A stretch of DNA of 64,000 bases from an uncultured Campylobacterales bacterium (GCA_947494995.1 CANLWY010000001.1:310001-374000); one strand, 5' to 3'; positions 34,704 through 44,396 are shown, counted from the stretch's first letter. A program made the numbers and translations. The notes: generated from the sequence alone by a model not told the origin.

Positions 34704-35765
34704 ATGAATAAATTTTTTAAAAATAATGATAGAATAAGTGCTATTGAAGCACAGTTTGAAGCACAAAAGATTGCTTTTGCTCCAATAATTTTTCAAGTTG
34801 TAAGAACTATGAGAGACTTAGGTATATTAGAAATAATATCTCAAAATAAAGAGGGTGTTTCTATTGAGAAGATATCAAAACAATCAAGGGTTTCAAAGTA
34901 TGGAGTTCAAGTATTACTTGAAACAGCATTAAGTGCTGATGTAGTAAAAGTAGAAGATGAACTTTGGAACCTTACAAAAGTAGGTTATTTTTTATATAGT
35001 GATAAAATGACTAATATTAATATGGATTATAACCATCATGTAAACTATTTAGGTTTATTTAATTTAGAAAAATCTATAAAAAATGAAAAGGCAGAGGGTT
35101 TAGAAGTTTTTGGAGATTGGGATACAATATATCCGGCACTATCTTCTCTTCCTAAAGATGCAAAAAATAGTTGGTTTAATTTTGATCATTTTTATTCAGA
35201 TTCTGGTTTTTTAAAAGCAATAGATTATTTAAAAACACTAAATCCAAAATCAATATTAGATATTGGTGGAAACACTGGAAAGTTTGCTTTTTTACTTGAA
35301 AAAGAGAGTGAAAATATAGATATTACAATAATGGACTTGCCTCAGCAAATTAAAACAGTAAAACAAAATATTTATGAAAGAGATTCAAAAAGAGTTTCAA
35401 CTATTGAAGCAAATGTTTTGTTAGAGGAAACAAAAATTCCTAAAGGCTTTGATATTATTTGGATGAGTCAATTTTTAGACTGTTTTAAAGAGGAACAAAT
35501 AGTTAGATTATTGAAAAAAATAAAAGCATCAATGGATGAGAATACACAAGTTTGTATAATGGAACCTTTTTGGGATAGGCAAAATAATGAAACAGCAGCA
35601 TTTTGTGTTATAAATACCTCTCCATATTTTACAGCAATGGCAAATGGTTATAGCAAAATGTTTAAATATAGTGATTTTGAAAAATTTTTAACTCAAGCGG
35701 GTTTTGAAGTTTTAGAAATAATTGATGATATAGGTTTATGTCAAACAATAATAAGATGTAAATGA
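34704..35765 (+). CDS. SAM-dependent methyltransferase with winged-helix dimer domain
   Basis: The N-terminal part (about 25-95) is the winged-helix dimerisation domain of O-methyltransferase-type enzymes (VSIEKISKQSRVSKYGVQVLLETAL). The Rossmann part has the SAM loop ILDIGGNTGKFAF (about 185-197), then MDLPQQI. In flexirubin and xanthomonadin clusters a methyltransferase decorates the aryl head (C- or O-methylation); this gene ends the operon and fits that. The classic catalytic His is not obvious, leaving O- or C-methylation open. Confidence 0.82.
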   Translation: MNKFFKNNDRISAIEAQFEAQKIAFAPIIFQVVRTMRDLGILEIISQNKEGVSIEKISKQSRVSKYGVQVLLETALSADVVKVEDELWNLTKVGYFLYSDKMTNINMDYNHHVNYLGLFNLEKSIKNEKAEGLEVFGDWDTIYPALSSLPKDAKNSWFNFDHFYSDSGFLKAIDYLKTLNPKSILDIGGNTGKFAFLLEKESENIDITIMDLPQQIKTVKQNIYERDSKRVSTIEANVLLEETKIPKGFDIIWMSQFLDCFKEEQIVRLLKKIKASMDENTQVCIMEPFWDRQNNETAAFCVINTSPYFTAMANGYSKMFKYSDFEKFLTQAGFEVLEIIDDIGLCQTIIRCK

Positions 35766-35829
35766 TATTATATCATTACGCAAGATTTAAAATGATAAAA
35801 TAATTAGATAATACTTTTAGGATTTAAAA

Positions 35830-36594
35830 ATGGCAATTCAAGAGATAGTTAAATCAAGTGGTACAAGAATAAAAACAGGTGTTGCTTTAATATTAGCAGT
35901 TTTATTAATAGGGTATATTGACTCCTTTTTTCTAATGTGGTTATTTCTTGGAGGATTGTTAGTTGTTTCTCTTGATGAAGTAATGAAGTTATATAAAGTA
36001 GATTCTGTTTCTATTTATTTATATAGTGGAGTTCTTTGGTTTATATCATATTTCTATCCGACACCAGATGATTTGGTTTTTGTGTTAGCAATTGTTTATG
36101 CTTCTTTATTAGCTTATACTAAAAATTTAGATAAAAAATTATTCTTTACTTTGCTATATCCAACTGCTTCGTTTTTATTTTTATTAACACTTTATATAGA
36201 GTATGGTGTTATGTCTTTACTTTGGCTTCTTGTAATTGTCGCAGGAGCTGATATTGGTGCATACTTTGTTGGAAGAAGTATGGGGAAAACAAAATTTTGT
36301 GAGACAAGTCCTAATAAAACTTTAGAAGGTGTTGCAGGAGGAGTAATTGTTGCAACTATTCTTGGAGTAATGTTTGCAATAGATAATATTTCACTTTTTG
36401 GAGCTATTGTAATATCTATTATTGTTGCTATTGCTTCAGTTTTTGGAGATCTTTTTGAATCATATTTAAAAAGAGAGGCTGGAGTAAAAGATAGTGGAAA
36501 TATACTTCCTGGACATGGTGGGATTTTAGATAGAACTGATGGATACCTGTTTGGTGGAGTAATTATGTTAGTTCTTTTACGAGCAGTAATGTGA
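35830..36594 (+). CDS. cdsA: Phosphatidate cytidylyltransferase
   Basis: This integral membrane protein of about eight segments ends with the CDP-diglyceride synthase signature (SVFGDLFESYLKREAGVKD, then GHGGILDRTDG). It converts phosphatidate and CTP to CDP-diacylglycerol for phospholipid synthesis in the inner membrane. It overlaps dxr by 4 bases (GTGA). Upstream is a short AT-rich gap, separating this housekeeping operon from the pigment cluster. Confidence 0.96.
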   Translation: MAIQEIVKSSGTRIKTGVALILAVLLIGYIDSFFLMWLFLGGLLVVSLDEVMKLYKVDSVSIYLYSGVLWFISYFYPTPDDLVFVLAIVYASLLAYTKNLDKKLFFTLLYPTASFLFLLTLYIEYGVMSLLWLLVIVAGADIGAYFVGRSMGKTKFCETSPNKTLEGVAGGVIVATILGVMFAIDNISLFGAIVISIIVAIASVFGDLFESYLKREAGVKDSGNILPGHGGILDRTDGYLFGGVIMLVLLRAVM

Positions 36595-37658
36595 TAGTAT
36601 TAGGCAGTACTGGCTCAATAGGGGTAAATACCCTAAATATAGCAAGAAAATTTAATTTAGATGTTGAAGTTCTAGTTGCAGGAAGAAATATTGATGTTTT
36701 AAATAAGCAGATTGAAGAGTTTAACCCTAAGCAAGTAGTAATAGCAAATAAAGATGATATATCAAAAGTAAATCATAGTAATGTTTCTTTTGGACAAGAG
36801 GCTATTTTAGATGCAATTGAAAATTCAGATTCTAAAACAGTAGTTAATTCTCTTGTTGGATTTTTAGGATTAAGGCCAACTTTAAAGGCTATTGAGTGTG
36901 GCAAGAAACTTGCCTTAGCAAATAAAGAGTCTTTAGTTGTGGCAGGAAAGTTTATAGACCAAACTAATCTTAGTCCAATAGATAGTGAACACTTTGGTTT
37001 ATGGTATCTTTTACAAGATAAGAAAATAAATTCTATGACTATAACTGCAAGTGGAGGTTCTTTTAGAGACTATCCTTTAGAAGAGTTAAAAAATGTATCA
37101 ATCAAAGAGGCATTAAATCATCCAAATTGGTCTATGGGAAATAAAATTACCATAGATTCTGCAACAATGACAAATAAAATGTTTGAATTAGTAGAAGCCG
37201 CTTGGCTATTTGATACAAATAGACTTGATGCAATAATAGAAACAAAATCACTTATTCATGCACTTGTAAATTTTGAAGATGGTAGTACTACTGCACATAT
37301 AGCAAATGCTTCTATGCAACTTCCTATTGCCTATGCAATACTTGGAAAGTGTGATGAAGAGATTTTAAAACCTGTAAATTTACTAGAAGTTGGAAATTTA
37401 GAGTTTAGAAAAATAGAGTCTACTAGATACCCTATTTGGGAAGTAAAAGATGAGATATTAAATAACCTTGATTTAGGGGTTGTTTTAAATGCAGCAAATG
37501 AAGTAGCAGTAGCAAAGTTTTTAAATAGTGAAATAGGATTTCTAGATATATCTAAAATGACAATGAATGCTCTAAATAAGTTTAATAATGTAAGTGCAAA
37601 AACTTTAGATGATATATTTGAAATAGATAAAGAGGTAAGGGCTTATTGTGACTCTTGA
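36591..37658 (+). CDS. dxr: 1-deoxy-D-xylulose 5-phosphate reductoisomerase
   Basis: It has the NADPH site VLGSTGSIGVNTL, the metal/substrate residues in SPIDSEHFGLW and ASGGSFRD, and the flexible-loop stretch HPNWSMGNKITID. It catalyses the committed step of the non-mevalonate isoprenoid pathway. The start is GTG overlapping the cdsA stop. The cdsA-dxr pair is typical of many bacteria, including Campylobacterota. Confidence 0.97.
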   Translation: MIVLGSTGSIGVNTLNIARKFNLDVEVLVAGRNIDVLNKQIEEFNPKQVVIANKDDISKVNHSNVSFGQEAILDAIENSDSKTVVNSLVGFLGLRPTLKAIECGKKLALANKESLVVAGKFIDQTNLSPIDSEHFGLWYLLQDKKINSMTITASGGSFRDYPLEELKNVSIKEALNHPNWSMGNKITIDSATMTNKMFELVEAAWLFDTNRLDAIIETKSLIHALVNFEDGSTTAHIANASMQLPIAYAILGKCDEEILKPVNLLEVGNLEFRKIESTRYPIWEVKDEILNNLDLGVVLNAANEVAVAKFLNSEIGFLDISKMTMNALNKFNNVSAKTLDDIFEIDKEVRAYCDS

Positions 37659-37926
37659 TTTATTAATACCTTTTGGAATACTACTAGCTTTAGTAGTATA
37701 TTTAATTTATACACGAAGTAAATTTGAAAAAAATATAGTTGATTTATATGAAAGAAAATTCGATGAGTGGAAAGAGCATTCTGAGGATTCACCAAAAGAG
37801 AAAAAACCTTGTAAAGAGTTAGTTGGACTAATTTTTAAAGAAGAGTATAATGTTACTATAGAACTTCTAGATAATAGTGCAAAGTCACAACTTGAAAGAG
37901 GAAAATTTTCTATAAAGGATAAATGA
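37648..37926 (+). CDS. Small single-pass membrane protein, unknown
   Basis: Residues 4-22 form one membrane segment; the rest is a charged cytoplasmic tail of about 70 residues (FEKNIVDLYERKFDEWKEH). The GTG start overlaps dxr by 11 bases and the stop overlaps the next gene (ATGATG), so it is translated within the cdsA-dxr operon. No family is recognised. Confidence 0.65.
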   Translation: MTLDLLIPFGILLALVVYLIYTRSKFEKNIVDLYERKFDEWKEHSEDSPKEKKPCKELVGLIFKEEYNVTIELLDNSAKSQLERGKFSIKDK

Positions 37927-38357
37927 TGAGATATTTACTCCTAATGATACTGATTTTTAGCTTCTCATTTTCAAATAGTTTTCAAAGAGATAGTTCAAGA
38001 AAAGTTGTAGTTGATTCTACAAATAAACTAATGTGGATAGATAATGTCTCTGTAATAAAAGTTTTAAGAACTCATGAGGAAGCAACAAGATATTGTGAGA
38101 CTCTTAGCTTCTTAGGTTACTCAAATTGGCGTATTCCTGAAATTGAAGAATTTAAAATGATTGTTGATAAAAAGAATGAAAGAAATTATATAAATAGAAA
38201 GTTTAGGTTTAATGTCCCTGATGGATATTGGGCTAGAAAAGCACACTGGAGAACATTTTGGTTTTATGCAGATTATATGCATTTTGTAAGTGGAACACCA
38301 TATTTTGATAGTAGACATAAAAATAAATATGTACGATGTGTAAGAGATATACAATAA
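37923..38357 (+). CDS. Exported DUF1566 (Lcl) domain protein
   Basis: A signal peptide (residues 1-19) is followed by a single DUF1566-type domain: NKLMWIDNVSV, THEEATRYCETLSFLGYSNWRIPEIEEF and a final KYVRCVRD. The two Cys (YCETL and RCVRD) probably form a disulfide in the periplasm. The family is a C-type-lectin-like fold found in surface and periplasmic proteins; the ligand is unknown. Part of the dxr operon. Confidence 0.82.
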   Translation: MMRYLLLMILIFSFSFSNSFQRDSSRKVVVDSTNKLMWIDNVSVIKVLRTHEEATRYCETLSFLGYSNWRIPEIEEFKMIVDKKNERNYINRKFRFNVPDGYWARKAHWRTFWFYADYMHFVSGTPYFDSRHKNKYVRCVRDIQ

Positions 38358-38366
38358 GAGAGATAA

Positions 38367-38918
38367 ATGGAAAAAAGAGTTTTAGTTTTACATGGATTAG
38401 GTGGGAGTGATTACCCTCATTGGCAAGCACAATTAACAGCAGACTTAATAAAACAAAATACGCCAGTATCATTTCCTGCACTTCCCAATAGAGATAATCC
38501 TAACTTAAATGAATGGAAAGAGTATTTAAAAAAAGAGATTGAACATTTTAAACCTACAGTTATAGTTTGTCACTCTTTGGCAAATCATTTATGGTTTCAT
38601 ACTTGTAATGAGCTTGATATTAAACTCGATAAGTTGATGTTAGTAGCTCCTGTAAGAAATAAAGAGTTAGATACGGCAAAAACTTTTTTCCCTTATCCCA
38701 TACCAAGTGATTTAAAAGCAAAGGAGATAATAATGGCAGCTTCAACAAATGATCCATATATGAATGTTGAAGAGGCTATTAGACTGCAAAGTAAATTAAG
38801 AATTGGAATGAAACTATTAGAAGAAGCTGGACATGTCAATGCAGAGTCAGGATATGGGAAACTTGATTGTGCTCTTGATTGGATTAATAAAGAAGAAGAG
38901 TGTGAGGAAAATGCTTAA
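38367..38918 (+). CDS. RBBP9/YdeN-family serine hydrolase
   Basis: A compact alpha/beta hydrolase of 183 residues: VLVLHGLGGS at the start, nucleophile elbow VCHSLANH (Cys-His-Ser instead of Gly-His-Ser), Asp in STNDPY and His in AGHVNAESGYG. The RBBP9 family contains cytosolic serine hydrolases with unclear natural substrates. It lies nine bases after the DUF1566 gene and directly abuts tsaD. Confidence 0.85.
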   Translation: MEKRVLVLHGLGGSDYPHWQAQLTADLIKQNTPVSFPALPNRDNPNLNEWKEYLKKEIEHFKPTVIVCHSLANHLWFHTCNELDIKLDKLMLVAPVRNKELDTAKTFFPYPIPSDLKAKEIIMAASTNDPYMNVEEAIRLQSKLRIGMKLLEEAGHVNAESGYGKLDCALDWINKEEECEENA

Positions 38919-39938
38919 ATGTCTGAATCATTAATTTTAAGTATAGAGTCTTCATGTGATGATAGTTCTATAGCTATTACAAATATTGATACTTTAGAGT
39001 TAGTTTATCATAAGAAAATATCTCAAGAGTTACAACATAGTGTTTATGGAGGAGTTGTTCCAGAACTTGCAGCAAGACTACATGTGGAGGCACTACCTAA
39101 AATATTAGAAGAGTGTAAAGAGTATTTTCCAAGATTAAAAGCTATTGCTGTTACAAATGCACCTGGACTATCCGTTACCCTTATGGAAGGGGTTACGATG
39201 GCAAAAGCATTAAGTCTTAGTCTAAAGCTTCCTTTAATTGCGGTAAATCATTTAAAAGGACATATTTATTCCCTTTTTATCGAAAAAGATGAGGTTTTCC
39301 CTTGTACAATTTTATTAGTTTCAGGTGGGCATACACAAATTATAGAAGCAAAATCTCATAATGATATGAAAATTATAGCTTCAACTATGGATGACAGTTT
39401 TGGTGAGAGTTTTGATAAGGTTTCTAAAATGATGAAGCTTGGTTATCCAGGAGGTCCAATTGTTCAAGAAAAAGGTTTAAAAGGAGATGAAAATAGATTT
39501 GATTTTCCTGTACCTTTAAGGCAGAGTCCAAATATTGAGTTTTCATATAGTGGGTTAAAAAATGCAGTTAGAATGCAAATAGAAAAACTAGAAAACCAAG
39601 AGAATGAATTAGAAGAACAAGATATTTGTGATGTATGTGCTTCTTTTGAGAAAACAGCTGTAGCACATATTATGCAGAAGCTAAAAAAACTGTTTAAAAC
39701 ACAAGGTACTCCAAAGAATTTTGCCATAGTTGGTGGAGCTAGTGCAAATATCAGACTTAGAGGAGAAATAGAAGAGTTATGTCAAAAACATAATACAAAA
39801 CTTTTTTTATCTCAATTAAAATATTGTTCTGATAATGCAGCTATGATCGGTCGTGTTGCTGTTCAACAGTATAAACAAAACGATTTTACAACAATTGAAG
39901 ATATTGATGTTCAAACTAGAGTAAAGGAGTTTAAATGA
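38919..39938 (+). CDS. tsaD: tRNA N6-adenosine threonylcarbamoyltransferase
   Basis: The Kae1/TsaD family features are clear: [15 protein letters not shown] (N-terminal), metal-binding HxxxH in [18 protein letters not shown], the [11 protein letters not shown] stretch and a C-terminal [11 protein letters not shown]. With TsaB, TsaE and TsaC products it makes t6A at position 37 of ANN-decoding tRNAs. The stop overlaps the next gene by 4 bases. Confidence 0.98.
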   Translation: MSESLILSIESSCDDSSIAITNIDTLELVYHKKISQELQHSVYGGVVPELAARLHVEALPKILEECKEYFPRLKAIAVTNAPGLSVTLMEGVTMAKALSLSLKLPLIAVNHLKGHIYSLFIEKDEVFPCTILLVSGGHTQIIEAKSHNDMKIIASTMDDSFGESFDKVSKMMKLGYPGGPIVQEKGLKGDENRFDFPVPLRQSPNIEFSYSGLKNAVRMQIEKLENQENELEEQDICDVCASFEKTAVAHIMQKLKKLFKTQGTPKNFAIVGGASANIRLRGEIEELCQKHNTKLFLSQLKYCSDNAAMIGRVAVQQYKQNDFTTIEDIDVQTRVKEFK

Positions 39939-40258
39939 TTTTTGAGATGGGTGCAAAACTTGATGGAGATGATTTTGATACTTCAAAAAATGATAAGAAG
40001 AATAAAAAAGTATCAACAGAGATAAAACCAAAAAATCAACATCAATTAGTATTTACTTTTGAAAAAAGAAGAGGAAAACCTGTAACTTTGGTTGGAAGAT
40101 TTTATTTAGAAGAGAAAGAGAAAAAAGAAATACTGAAACTTTTAAAGAAAAAACTTGCATGTGGTGGAGCCATAAAAGATGAATGGATAGAGCTACAAGG
40201 TGATGTTAAAGAAAAAGTAATAAACGTTTTAGAAAAAGAAAATTGGAATTTCAGATAA
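39935..40258 (+). CDS. yciH: SUI1/YciH-family translation factor-like protein
   Basis: The C-terminal 75 residues match the eIF1/SUI1 fold as found in bacterial Yci[16 protein letters not shown], then [21 protein letters not shown]. The N-terminal 30 residues are charged and flexible. YciH has been linked to start-codon fidelity in E. coli, but its role is not firmly settled. Co-transcribed with tsaD. Confidence 0.9.
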   Translation: MIFEMGAKLDGDDFDTSKNDKKNKKVSTEIKPKNQHQLVFTFEKRRGKPVTLVGRFYLEEKEKKEILKLLKKKLACGGAIKDEWIELQGDVKEKVINVLEKENWNFR

Positions 40259-40378
40259 TAATATAATATAAACTTATAATTAAAATAATCAAATCTTAAA
40301 ATAAAAAGCGATATACTTTCATTTATATAGCCATAGGTATGCATAAAATAATCATTAGTAAACTTTAAAGGAATAATC

Positions 40379-40744
40379 ATGAGATTAGTATTTCCAACTA
40401 ATGAAAATATGGGATATTTAAGTAAAAGAGGTGCTCACTTCGGTAAAGCAAAATTCTACACAGTAATTACTCTTGATAATCAAGAAATAAGTGATGTTGA
40501 GGTTATAGAAAACCCAGGACACACTTCACATTCATGTGGTGGTGCTGTATCAAATATTTTAGAGCTTAAACCAGATGCTTTAATAGTAGGTGGAATTGGA
40601 ACTAGACCCGCTCAAGGGTTTTTTGAAGCAGGATTAGAAGTCTATTTTGATAAAGAGAGTCCAAAAGTTGAAGACTCTTTAAAACTGTTTATAGAAGGAA
40701 AACTTCCTATGTTAGGAAATCAAGGGACTTGTTCATCACATTAA
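40379..40744 (+). CDS. NifX/NifB-type dinitrogenase cofactor-like protein
   Basis: A single domain of 121 residues of the Fe-Mo cofactor-binding family (PF02579): FPTNENMGYLSKRGAHFG at the start, HTSHSCGGAVSNIL in the middle and GGIGTRPAQGFFEAG. No nif genes are near, and stand-alone members occur in many non-fixing bacteria, so a role in nitrogen fixation is not implied. AAAGGA lies before the ATG. Confidence 0.88.
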   Translation: MRLVFPTNENMGYLSKRGAHFGKAKFYTVITLDNQEISDVEVIENPGHTSHSCGGAVSNILELKPDALIVGGIGTRPAQGFFEAGLEVYFDKESPKVEDSLKLFIEGKLPMLGNQGTCSSH

Positions 40745-40810
40745 TTGCTTTTTCGATATAATAATTTCCAAACTATTTTTATAAATTATAAAAATAAAAT
40801 AGGATTTATT

Positions 40811-42196
40811 ATGCAAAAAATATTTTATGAAGTAAACTCTTTGGATAAGAGATGTTACGAAGAGTTTGCTTTAACTGAAGATATCTTAATGGAGCATGCA
40901 AGTTTGTCTATGGCAAACTATATTGAAAAAAACTTCGAGAAACAACAATCTATCTTAATAGTATCTGGCACTGGAAACAATGGTGCAGATGGTATTGCTC
41001 TGGCAAGACTTTTATATAAGAAGTTTGATGTAAAACTCTATATACCATTTGGTATAAAATCTAAAATGGCTCAGTTACAGTTAAAAAGAGCAGAGCTTTT
41101 AGGAATTGAAGCTGTTGATGAAGTAGAAGAATCAGATATTGTAGTTGATTGTCTTTTTGGAACAGGTTTAAATAAAGAGTTAAATAAAAAATCCCAAAAT
41201 TTAATTAATAAATTAAACTCTTTTGATGCTTTTAAATTAGCTTGTGATATTCCAAGTGGTATTAATAACATAGGACAGATCTCAACAGTAGCTTTTGAAG
41301 CTGATGTTACTATTACCATGGGAGCTTTAAAAGTATCATTATTTAAAGATGTAGTAAAAGATTTTGTGGGTGAAATAATTGTTGCAAATCTTGGAATTCA
41401 AAGAGAGCTTTATGAAACGCAAACTGATATTTATCTTTTAGATGAAGAAGATTTGAAACTTCCTTTACGAAATAAAAAAGATTCCCATAAAGGTTCATAC
41501 GGACATCTAAATGTAGTTGCAGGTTGTATGAAGGGTGCAGGGGTAATCTCTGCAAAAGCTGCCTTTGGTTTTGGTGTTGGATTGGTTAGTGTTATTTGCC
41601 ATGAGAATATTGATTTGCCATATCATATTATGCAAACTCATAAGCTTACAAAAAACTGTACAGCTATTGCTATTGGCATGGGCCTTGGAAGATATGAAGA
41701 AAAAGAGATTAAAACTATTTTAAAAAAAGATATTCCAACTATAATAGATGCAGATCTTTTTTATGAAGAGGTTATATTAGAAGCTTTAAATAAAGAAGTT
41801 GTATTAACTCCTCATCCAAAAGAGTTTTGTGCACTTTTAAAATTGTGTGGAATAGATGATATTAGTGTGGAGACTCTTCAAGATAATAGATTTCAATATG
41901 TAGAACTATTTTGTAATAAATATCCAAAAGTTGTACTTCTATTAAAAGGCGCAAATGTACTTATAGGACAAGACAAAAAAATACTTGTAAACTGTTTTGG
42001 AACAGCAGTACTTAGTAAAGGTGGTAGTGGTGATGTTTTAAGTGGCTTAATTGGTTCTTTATTAGCACAAGGATATGGAAGTTTAGATGCTGCCATTAGT
42101 GGAAGTTTAGCCCATGCACTTGCCGCAAGTAAATATAAAAAGAACAATTACTCTTTAATTCCTGCAGATTTAGTTGAAGAAGTAAAAAAATTATGA
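40811..42196 (+). CDS. nnr: Bifunctional NAD(P)HX epimerase/dehydratase
   Basis: The N-terminal YjeF_N epimerase domain (about 1-205; SGTGNNGADGIALAR, LFGTGLNKEL, DIPSGIN) is fused to an ADP-dependent dehydratase domain (about 210-461; HKGSYGHLNVVAG, LTPHPKEF, VLLKGAN, GSGDVLSG). It repairs hydrated NAD(P)H. The ATG at 40811 has AGGA seven bases before it; the upstream ATG at 40745 would add 22 AT-rich codons without a ribosome site. The stop overlaps cutA. Confidence 0.95.
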   Translation: MQKIFYEVNSLDKRCYEEFALTEDILMEHASLSMANYIEKNFEKQQSILIVSGTGNNGADGIALARLLYKKFDVKLYIPFGIKSKMAQLQLKRAELLGIEAVDEVEESDIVVDCLFGTGLNKELNKKSQNLINKLNSFDAFKLACDIPSGINNIGQISTVAFEADVTITMGALKVSLFKDVVKDFVGEIIVANLGIQRELYETQTDIYLLDEEDLKLPLRNKKDSHKGSYGHLNVVAGCMKGAGVISAKAAFGFGVGLVSVICHENIDLPYHIMQTHKLTKNCTAIAIGMGLGRYEEKEIKTILKKDIPTIIDADLFYEEVILEALNKEVVLTPHPKEFCALLKLCGIDDISVETLQDNRFQYVELFCNKYPKVVLLLKGANVLIGQDKKILVNCFGTAVLSKGGSGDVLSGLIGSLLAQGYGSLDAAISGSLAHALAASKYKKNNYSLIPADLVEEVKKL

Positions 42197-42501
42197 AGCC
42201 AATTATAGTTCAAACAACTTGTTCTAATAAAGATGAAGCAAGAAAAATTGCAAAAATTTTAATAGAAGAAAAGTTAGCAGCTTGTATTCAAATGAATGAA
42301 ATTGAATCTTTTTATATGTGGGAAGATAAATTTTGCAATGATGATGAAATTTTGTTAACTATAAAAACAAAAAAAGAAAATTTCAAAAAAATCAAAAGCA
42401 AAATTAAAGAATTACATAGCTATGATTTGCCAGAAATTATTGGCGTTGATATAACGAACATAAGCAAAAATTATAAAAAATTTATTGGAGATAATACATG
42501 A
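42193..42501 (+). CDS. cutA: CutA1 divalent-cation tolerance-type protein
   Basis: 102 residues with the family pattern [46 protein letters not shown] and [12 protein letters not shown]. CutA1 forms a very stable trimer; its physiological role is uncertain (originally copper tolerance). It overlaps nnr upstream and thiG downstream by 4 bases each. Confidence 0.95.
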   Translation: MKPIIVQTTCSNKDEARKIAKILIEEKLAACIQMNEIESFYMWEDKFCNDDEILLTIKTKKENFKKIKSKIKELHSYDLPEIIGVDITNISKNYKKFIGDNT

Positions 42502-43277
42502 GTGATATCTTAAAAGTAGGTGATTATGAGTTTAATAGTAGACTTATTGTAGGTTCAGGAAAATATACTGATTTTCAAACAACTAAAGAAGCAACATTAG
42601 CATCAGGATCTGAGCTAATTACAGTTGCAATTAGAAGAGTAAATATTACAAATCCAAATGAAGAAAATCTATTAGATTATTTCAAAGATACAAATGTAAA
42701 GCTTCTTCCTAATTCAGCAGGTTGTTTTACTGCAGAAGAGGCGATTACAACATTTAGACTTATGAGAGAAGCAACAGGAATTGATATTATTAAATTAGAA
42801 GTTATTGGTGATGCACAAAAAACTTTATACCCAGATGTGATTGAAACTATTAAGGCTTGTGAAGTTTTAAAGAAAGATGGTTTTACAATAATGGCTTATA
42901 CAAGTGATGACCCAATTATCGCAAAACAGTTAGAATCTGCTGGAGCTGATGCAATTATGCCATTAGCTGCACCAATTGGTTCAGGTCTTGGAATTCAAAA
43001 TCCATACAATATTGCATTTATTAGAGATGCTGTAAAAGTACCAGTACTTGTAGATGCAGGATTAGGTTGTGCTAGTGATGCTTCTTATGCAATGGAATTA
43101 GGGGCAGATGGTATTTTAGCAAATACTGCAATAGCGCAAGCACAAAATCCAATGGCAATGGCTGAAGCATTTAAATATGCAACTATTGCAGGAAGGTTAT
43201 CGTATAAGGCAGGTAGAATCCCTAAAAAACCTTATGCAACAGCTTCTTCACCGGTAGATGGATTAATACAATTTTAA
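42498..43277 (+). CDS. thiG: Thiazole synthase
   Basis: A TIM-barrel enzyme of 259 residues with [11 protein letters not shown], the catalytic Lys in IIKLEVIGD and phosphate-binding loops ([33 protein letters not shown]). It forms the thiamine thiazole from deoxyxylulose 5-phosphate, ThiS-thiocarboxylate and dehydroglycine. No thiS or thiH gene is beside it in this window. Last gene of the tsaD-nnr-cutA-thiG region. Confidence 0.97.
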   Translation: MSDILKVGDYEFNSRLIVGSGKYTDFQTTKEATLASGSELITVAIRRVNITNPNEENLLDYFKDTNVKLLPNSAGCFTAEEAITTFRLMREATGIDIIKLEVIGDAQKTLYPDVIETIKACEVLKKDGFTIMAYTSDDPIIAKQLESAGADAIMPLAAPIGSGLGIQNPYNIAFIRDAVKVPVLVDAGLGCASDASYAMELGADGILANTAIAQAQNPMAMAEAFKYATIAGRLSYKAGRIPKKPYATASSPVDGLIQF

Positions 43278-43279
43278 TT

Positions 43280-43317
43280 ATAAAAATAGAAATTTTGAGA
43301 AAAATTTCTATTTTTAT
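43280..43317 (+). terminator. Terminator after thiG
   Basis: A perfect 17-bp AT-rich stem (arms 43280-43296 and 43301-43317) around a GAGA loop begins just after the thiG stop and precedes the tRNA promoter. Confidence 0.75.
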
Positions 43318-43327
43318 AAAAAAGCTC

Positions 43328-43356
43328 TTGACATTATTTTAAAAACATAGTATAAT
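43328..43356 (+). promoter_or_regulatory. Consensus sigma-70 promoter of the tRNA cluster
   Basis: TTGACA (43328-43333), exactly 17 bases, TATAAT (43351-43356). This is a full consensus match placed 31 bases before the first tRNA. Confidence 0.93.
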
Positions 43357-43387
43357 TCCGTCCACTTTTTGAAAGAATAGTGACTGT

Positions 43388-43464
43388 CGGAGTGTAGCGC
43401 AGCCTGGTAGCGCACCTGGTTTGGGACCAGGGGGTCGAAGGTTCGAGTCCTTTCACTCCGACCA
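43388..43464 (+). tRNA. tRNA-Pro (TGG)
   Basis: A cloverleaf of 77 bases with acceptor CGGAGTG/CACTCCG, anticodon loop TTTGGGA (anticodon TGG) and encoded CCA. Confidence 0.97.
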
Positions 43465-43473
43465 TTTTTAAAT

Positions 43474-43551
43474 GGTAGGTATAGCTCAGTTGGTTAGAGC
43501 ATCTGGTTGTGGTTCAGAGGGCCGTGGGTTCGAATCCCATTACTTACCCCA
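43474..43551 (+). tRNA. tRNA-His (GTG)
   Basis: Anticodon loop TTGTGGT (anticodon GTG). The acceptor shows the extra G at -1 opposite C73 that marks histidine tRNAs, and the CCA is encoded. Confidence 0.96.
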
Positions 43552-43560
43552 TTTTTTTAA

Positions 43561-43637
<77 letters not shown>

Positions 43638-43644
43638 TTTTTAT

Positions 43645-43683
43645 AAGATTTAAGTTGTACCAATCAGCTTAATCTTTTTTTTT
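43645..43683 (+). terminator. Possible terminator inside the tRNA cluster
   Basis: AAGATTTAAG pairs with CTTAATCTT (one bulge) across 13 bases and is followed by a run of about ten T. A second small hairpin TGTCTC-TTT-GAGACA follows at 43683-43697. Confidence 0.5.
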
Positions 43684-43706
43684 GTCTCTTTGAGACACTT
43701 ATTGTT

Positions 43707-43791
43707 GCGGATGTGGTGAAATTGGTAGACACGCCAGACTTAGGATCTGGTGCCTCACGGTGTGGAGGTTCGAGTCCTCTCATCCGCACCA
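43707..43791 (+). tRNA. tRNA-Leu (TAG)
   Basis: 85 bases with a long variable arm, anticodon loop CTTAGGA (TAG), acceptor GCGGATG/CATCCGC, encoded CCA. Confidence 0.97.
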
Positions 43792-43889
43792 CTTACAATT
43801 AAATCGATATTATCTTAATTTGATAAAGCATGTAACCGAAAATTGTTTTCAGTTTGTGTATTTTGAGATAGAATGAAAACTTTACTTAT

Positions 43890-43964
43890 TGGGGTATCGC
43901 CAAGCGGTAAGGCACCAGTTTTTGGTACTGGTATGCGCAGGTTCGAATCCTGCTACCCCATCCA
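43890..43964 (+). tRNA. tRNA-Gln (TTG)
   Basis: 75 bases, anticodon loop TTTTGGT (TTG), acceptor TGGGGTA/TACCCCA, encoded CCA. The discriminator base reads T. Confidence 0.95.
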
Positions 43965-43993
43965 CTTATACATTATGTATAATATTTTTAGGT

Positions 43994-44070
<77 letters not shown>

Positions 44071-44095
44071 AATTACAAAGTTTTAATTTTTAAGT

Positions 44096-44172
<77 letters not shown>

Positions 44173-44246
44173 CTAAATACTATCATAAGAGTTTATCTTT
44201 CCTCTCATATAAATTATTTCCTTGATAGAAAATAAAGGAGAAAAAT

Positions 44247-44396
44247 ATGTCAATAATTGATATTGAATTAATAGAAAAAGAAAAAGTTTTTATAAGACTA
44301 ATAGAAGAAAATGAAAATATTAGTGATGCATTTAGTAAAGCTGGAATAACAATTTCTAGTAAAATGTATAGACTTATAGAAAAAATGTATAAATAA
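44247..44396 (+). CDS. Putative 49-residue protein next to the tRNA cluster
   Basis: A short ORF from ATG to TAA with a strong ribosome site (AAAGGAG, 6 bases before). The product is charged and helical; its second half (ISDAFSKAGITISSKMYR) has a helix-turn-helix-like rhythm. No family is recognised. It lies between the last tRNA and a copy of the tRNA-fMet anticodon arm. Confidence 0.5.
   Translation: MSIIDIELIEKEKVFIRLIEENENISDAFSKAGITISSKMYRLIEKMYK

Noticed and set aside
40379-40744. Nitrogen-fixation gene
   Set aside because: It belongs to the NifX/NifB-type cofactor-binding family, but no other nif gene is near and stand-alone members are common.
41071-42147. Minus-strand ORFs inside the NAD(P)HX repair gene
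   Set aside because: Shadow frames of a well-supported gene; no family match or ribosome sites.
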